Shown: one piece after another, positions 5,749-7,085 of the stretch
Numbering within the stretch: the first letter of the stretch is position 1
How the letters are laid out: the number at the start of each line of letters is the position of its first letter
Assembly: GCA_002410755.1 (NCBI GenBank)
Contig: DHOL01000012.1
Span: forward strand, 5,707 to 12,791
Length of the DNA: 7,085 bases
Origin: Ruminococcaceae bacterium UBA5391
Lineage (GTDB): Bacteria > Bacillota > Clostridia > Oscillospirales > Acutalibacteraceae
Direction: 5' to 3'
Program-made: the position numbers and the translations under genes
The notes under the pieces: model-generated
What the model was told of the DNA's origin: nothing
Database searches by the model: none
Seen by the model: only the letters and a program-made list of their open reading frames with translations

Positions 5749-6735
5749 TTATCTCGTCATAAAACCGTCGCATGTGCTGCCTTGACTTTTCATCAGGGCC
5801 TCGACTTCACCAAGTGTCGGAAGGGAAGGCTGTGCACCGGCGCGGGAGACGGTAATTGTTGCTGCATAGCTGGCAAAATGAAGTGCTTCTGCAAGGCCCA
5901 TTCCCGTACAGACTCCCAGCGAAAAAGCACCTACGAAGGAATCCCCTGCAGCGGTTGGGTCTTTTGGCTCAACAATATCAATACAAGGCTGAAAAAAGAA
6001 CCCGCTGCGGCTGATGGCAGCAGCACCTGCACTTCCCAGTGTGATGACGATATTTTCTGCACCTTTTGTGAGGAGAAAGTTCCCTGCGGCTTTTACATCT
6101 TCAAGGTTGGCTTTTTTCCCTTCCCTGCGGATTGCAATGCCCGTCAAGTCTGCGGCCTCATGCTCATTCGGTGAAAGGTAAGAAAGATGGGAAAGCAGGC
6201 CCGGGGAGAGCGGAGCGGAAGGAGCTGGGTTCAGCATCACGGGGACATGGCTTTGAAATGCCCACTCTGCAACAAGCTCGTTAATCTTCATGGGGATTTC
6301 CAACTGAAGAATCACCATATCATAATCTTGAATTGCATTTTTTAAAAAGGCCACGTCTTCTGGTGTGATTGCCATATTAGCACCAGGGATGACAATAATA
6401 CGGTTTGCCGTTTTTCCATTTCCTGTTTCCAGAATGACATTGCCGACAGCAGAGGGAGCTTTCAAATCAACGGCAATATGCTCTGTATGAATTCCGGATT
6501 CCCGGCAGGAAGCAACAAGGCTTTTCCCGAAATCGTCATTCCCTACTTTCCCCACGACTGTAACATCAGCGCCAAGGCGCGCAGCCTGCACTGCCTGATT
6601 TGCCCCTTTGCCGCCGGATGCTGTCCGGAAGCTTTTGCCGAGTACTGTTTCCCCGGGTTTCGGAAATTTTTCCGTAATGACTGTCAGGTCTTTTACAAGG
6701 CTGCCGACAACAAGAATTTTTGGCTTTTTTGCCAT
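5749..6735 (-). CDS. rbsK: Ribokinase-family (PfkB) sugar kinase, divergent substrate pocket
   Basis: The 328-residue protein carries both PfkB signatures. These are SGGKGANQAVQAARLGA (40-56) and DPTAAGDSFVGAF (259-271), with Asp265 as the expected catalytic base in the AAGD anion hole. Other ribokinase marks are PGETV (27-31), GAN (118-120), QLE (144-146), NPAPS (169-173), SPNEHEA (188-194) and TLGSAG (232-237). It should transfer phosphate from ATP to the terminal hydroxyl of a sugar, typically giving a pentose 5-phosphate. In the N-terminal GSxNxD motif, where E. coli RbsK has Asn14 and Asp16, this protein reads GSLVKD: Val14 replaces Asn while Asp16 is kept. That loss argues for a sugar other than D-ribose, so the symbol denotes family only. 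AGGAGG (6745-6750) lies 9 bases before the ATG. The gene is 29 bases after the sialidase-like gene and 20 bases before the isomerase gene. Confidence 0.92.
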   Translation of the reverse strand: MAKKPKILVVGSLVKDLTVITEKFPKPGETVLGKSFRTASGGKGANQAVQAARLGADVTVVGKVGNDDFGKSLVASCRESGIHTEHIAVDLKAPSAVGNVILETGNGKTANRIIVIPGANMAITPEDVAFLKNAIQDYDMVILQLEIPMKINELVAEWAFQSHVPVMLNPAPSAPLSPGLLSHLSYLSPNEHEAADLTGIAIRREGKKANLEDVKAAGNFLLTKGAENIVITLGSAGAAAISRSGFFFQPCIDIVEPKDPTAAGDSFVGAFSLGVCTGMGLAEALHFASYAATITVSRAGAQPSLPTLGEVEALMKSQGSTCDGFMTR

Positions 6736-6744
6736 GAAGTCAGA

Positions 6745-6750
6745 CCTCCT
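6745..6750 (-). promoter_or_regulatory. Consensus ribosome binding site of the kinase gene
   Basis: AGGAGG on the minus strand, 9 bases before the kinase ATG at 6735. It lies in the 29-base gap after the sialidase-like gene and supports translation from a shared mRNA. Confidence 0.8.
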
Positions 6751-6764
6751 TTTTTGGCCCGGCG

Positions 6765-7085
6765 TCAGCGCAGGCCGATGTCCCAGAATGCAATGTTTTT
6801 CCTTTGATAAGTGTAGCTGATTAGCAATCCCCGTTCGCCGCAGATGATGTACGGATAGGAATATTCGCCGCTTGTATCTTCCAGTGTCAGGACTTTTTCC
6901 CAGGTGTTCCCTCCGTCTTCCGAGGACTCAAGTACGAGCGGGGACCTTGGCCCCCAGTTGGTGCCAACCGGATTGCAGACGAGGAAGAGACGTCCATCCA
7001 CCGTTTTCGTAAGGTCAATTCCACTGTTATTGTTCGGCAGCCCTGTTCGGTACGCACGGCACCAGGAAATACCGCTGTCTGGCGA
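6765..7085 (-). CDS. C-terminal part of a sialidase-like (BNR/Asp-box) beta-propeller glycosidase, 5' end outside the window
   Basis: The minus strand frame is open from the window edge to a TGA at 6765-6767, giving 106 residues. Two Asp-box motifs (S-x-D-x-G-x-S/T-W) are visible. One is SPDSGISW at the very edge (7062-7085) and the other is SEDGGNTW (6900-6923). Between them lie GLPNNNSGID, VDGRLFLVCNP and RSPL, and after them YSYPYII and ISYTYQRKNI. This arrangement is typical of bacterial exo-sialidase-like proteins of the BNR_2 type, which remove terminal acidic sugars or are annotated only as predicted neuraminidases. A GTG at 7001 could be mistaken for a start, but the family motifs continue upstream of it. 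No signal peptide can be judged because the N-terminus is missing. The protein is the first visible gene of a kinase-isomerase-mutarotase operon, suggesting it releases the sugar that feeds the pathway. True sialic acid specificity is not shown. Confidence 0.85.
   Translation of the reverse strand, partial: SPDSGISWCRAYRTGLPNNNSGIDLTKTVDGRLFLVCNPVGTNWGPRSPLVLESSEDGGNTWEKVLTLEDTSGEYSYPYIICGERGLLISYTYQRKNIAFWDIGLR

Noticed and set aside
5729..5773. Longer SIS isomerase start at 5773
   Set aside because: It would overlap the kinase 3' end, and the ATG at 5728 has a well-spaced GAGGTG.
5782..6807. Plus strand reading frames opposite the kinase gene
   Set aside because: Cys-rich, low-complexity translations typical of antisense shadows of a GC-richer gene; they lack support.
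1..7085. CRISPR array, tRNA, rRNA, insertion sequence or phage genes
   Set aside because: No spaced direct repeats, cloverleaf, transposase or integrase motifs were seen on either strand.

Overview
The window looks like a Gram-positive, low-to-mid-GC anaerobe, most likely a clostridial (Firmicutes) gut-type genome. The reasons are strong AGGAGG-type ribosome binding sites, a LicD-family protein beside a lipid-linked polysaccharide flippase, and a compact sugar-catabolic operon run by an IclR regulator. The species cannot be named from the sequence alone.

Left half (1-3694, + strand): the distal end of a cell-surface polysaccharide (capsule, EPS or teichoic-like) locus. In order it has the C-terminus of a membrane protein, a family 2 glycosyltransferase, a LicD-family phosphotransferase and a 471-residue MOP/Wzx-type flippase. 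The genes are AT-rich. The LicD gene has no canonical start codon in the expected place (an ATA sits where ATG would be expected) and changes base composition internally. The last gene overlaps licD by 4 bases (ATGA) and is followed by a strong bidirectional terminator (3696-3739).

Right half (3780-7085, - strand): a GC-richer operon read right to left. It encodes a sialidase-like beta-propeller glycosidase (cut by the window edge), a ribokinase-family PfkB sugar kinase, a stand-alone SIS-domain sugar-phosphate isomerase of the KdsD/GutQ type, a FucU-type sugar mutarotase and an IclR-family regulator. The first four genes are 20-29 bases apart, each with a good RBS. The iclR gene has a recognisable sigma-A type promoter of its own.

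The enzymes suggest this route: a glycosidase releases a sugar, the mutarotase interconverts its anomers, the kinase makes a sugar 5-phosphate and the SIS enzyme isomerises aldose to ketose phosphate. The SIS protein keeps all four residues I recall as catalytic in E. coli KdsD at identical spacing. The mutarotase is FucU-type (GHGD) rather than RbsD-type (GHTD), and the kinase lacks the usual ribose-contacting Asn. Together these favour D-arabinose (which matches L-fucose in ring stereochemistry) passing through D-arabinose 5-phosphate to ribulose 5-phosphate, rather than ribose use. The D-arabinose could come from a Kdo-like sugar or a D-arabinoside. This is the most interesting hypothesis in the window, and it is inference.

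No tRNA, rRNA, CRISPR array, insertion sequence or integrase was seen. Apart from the 153-base region upstream of iclR, there is no long non-coding stretch.
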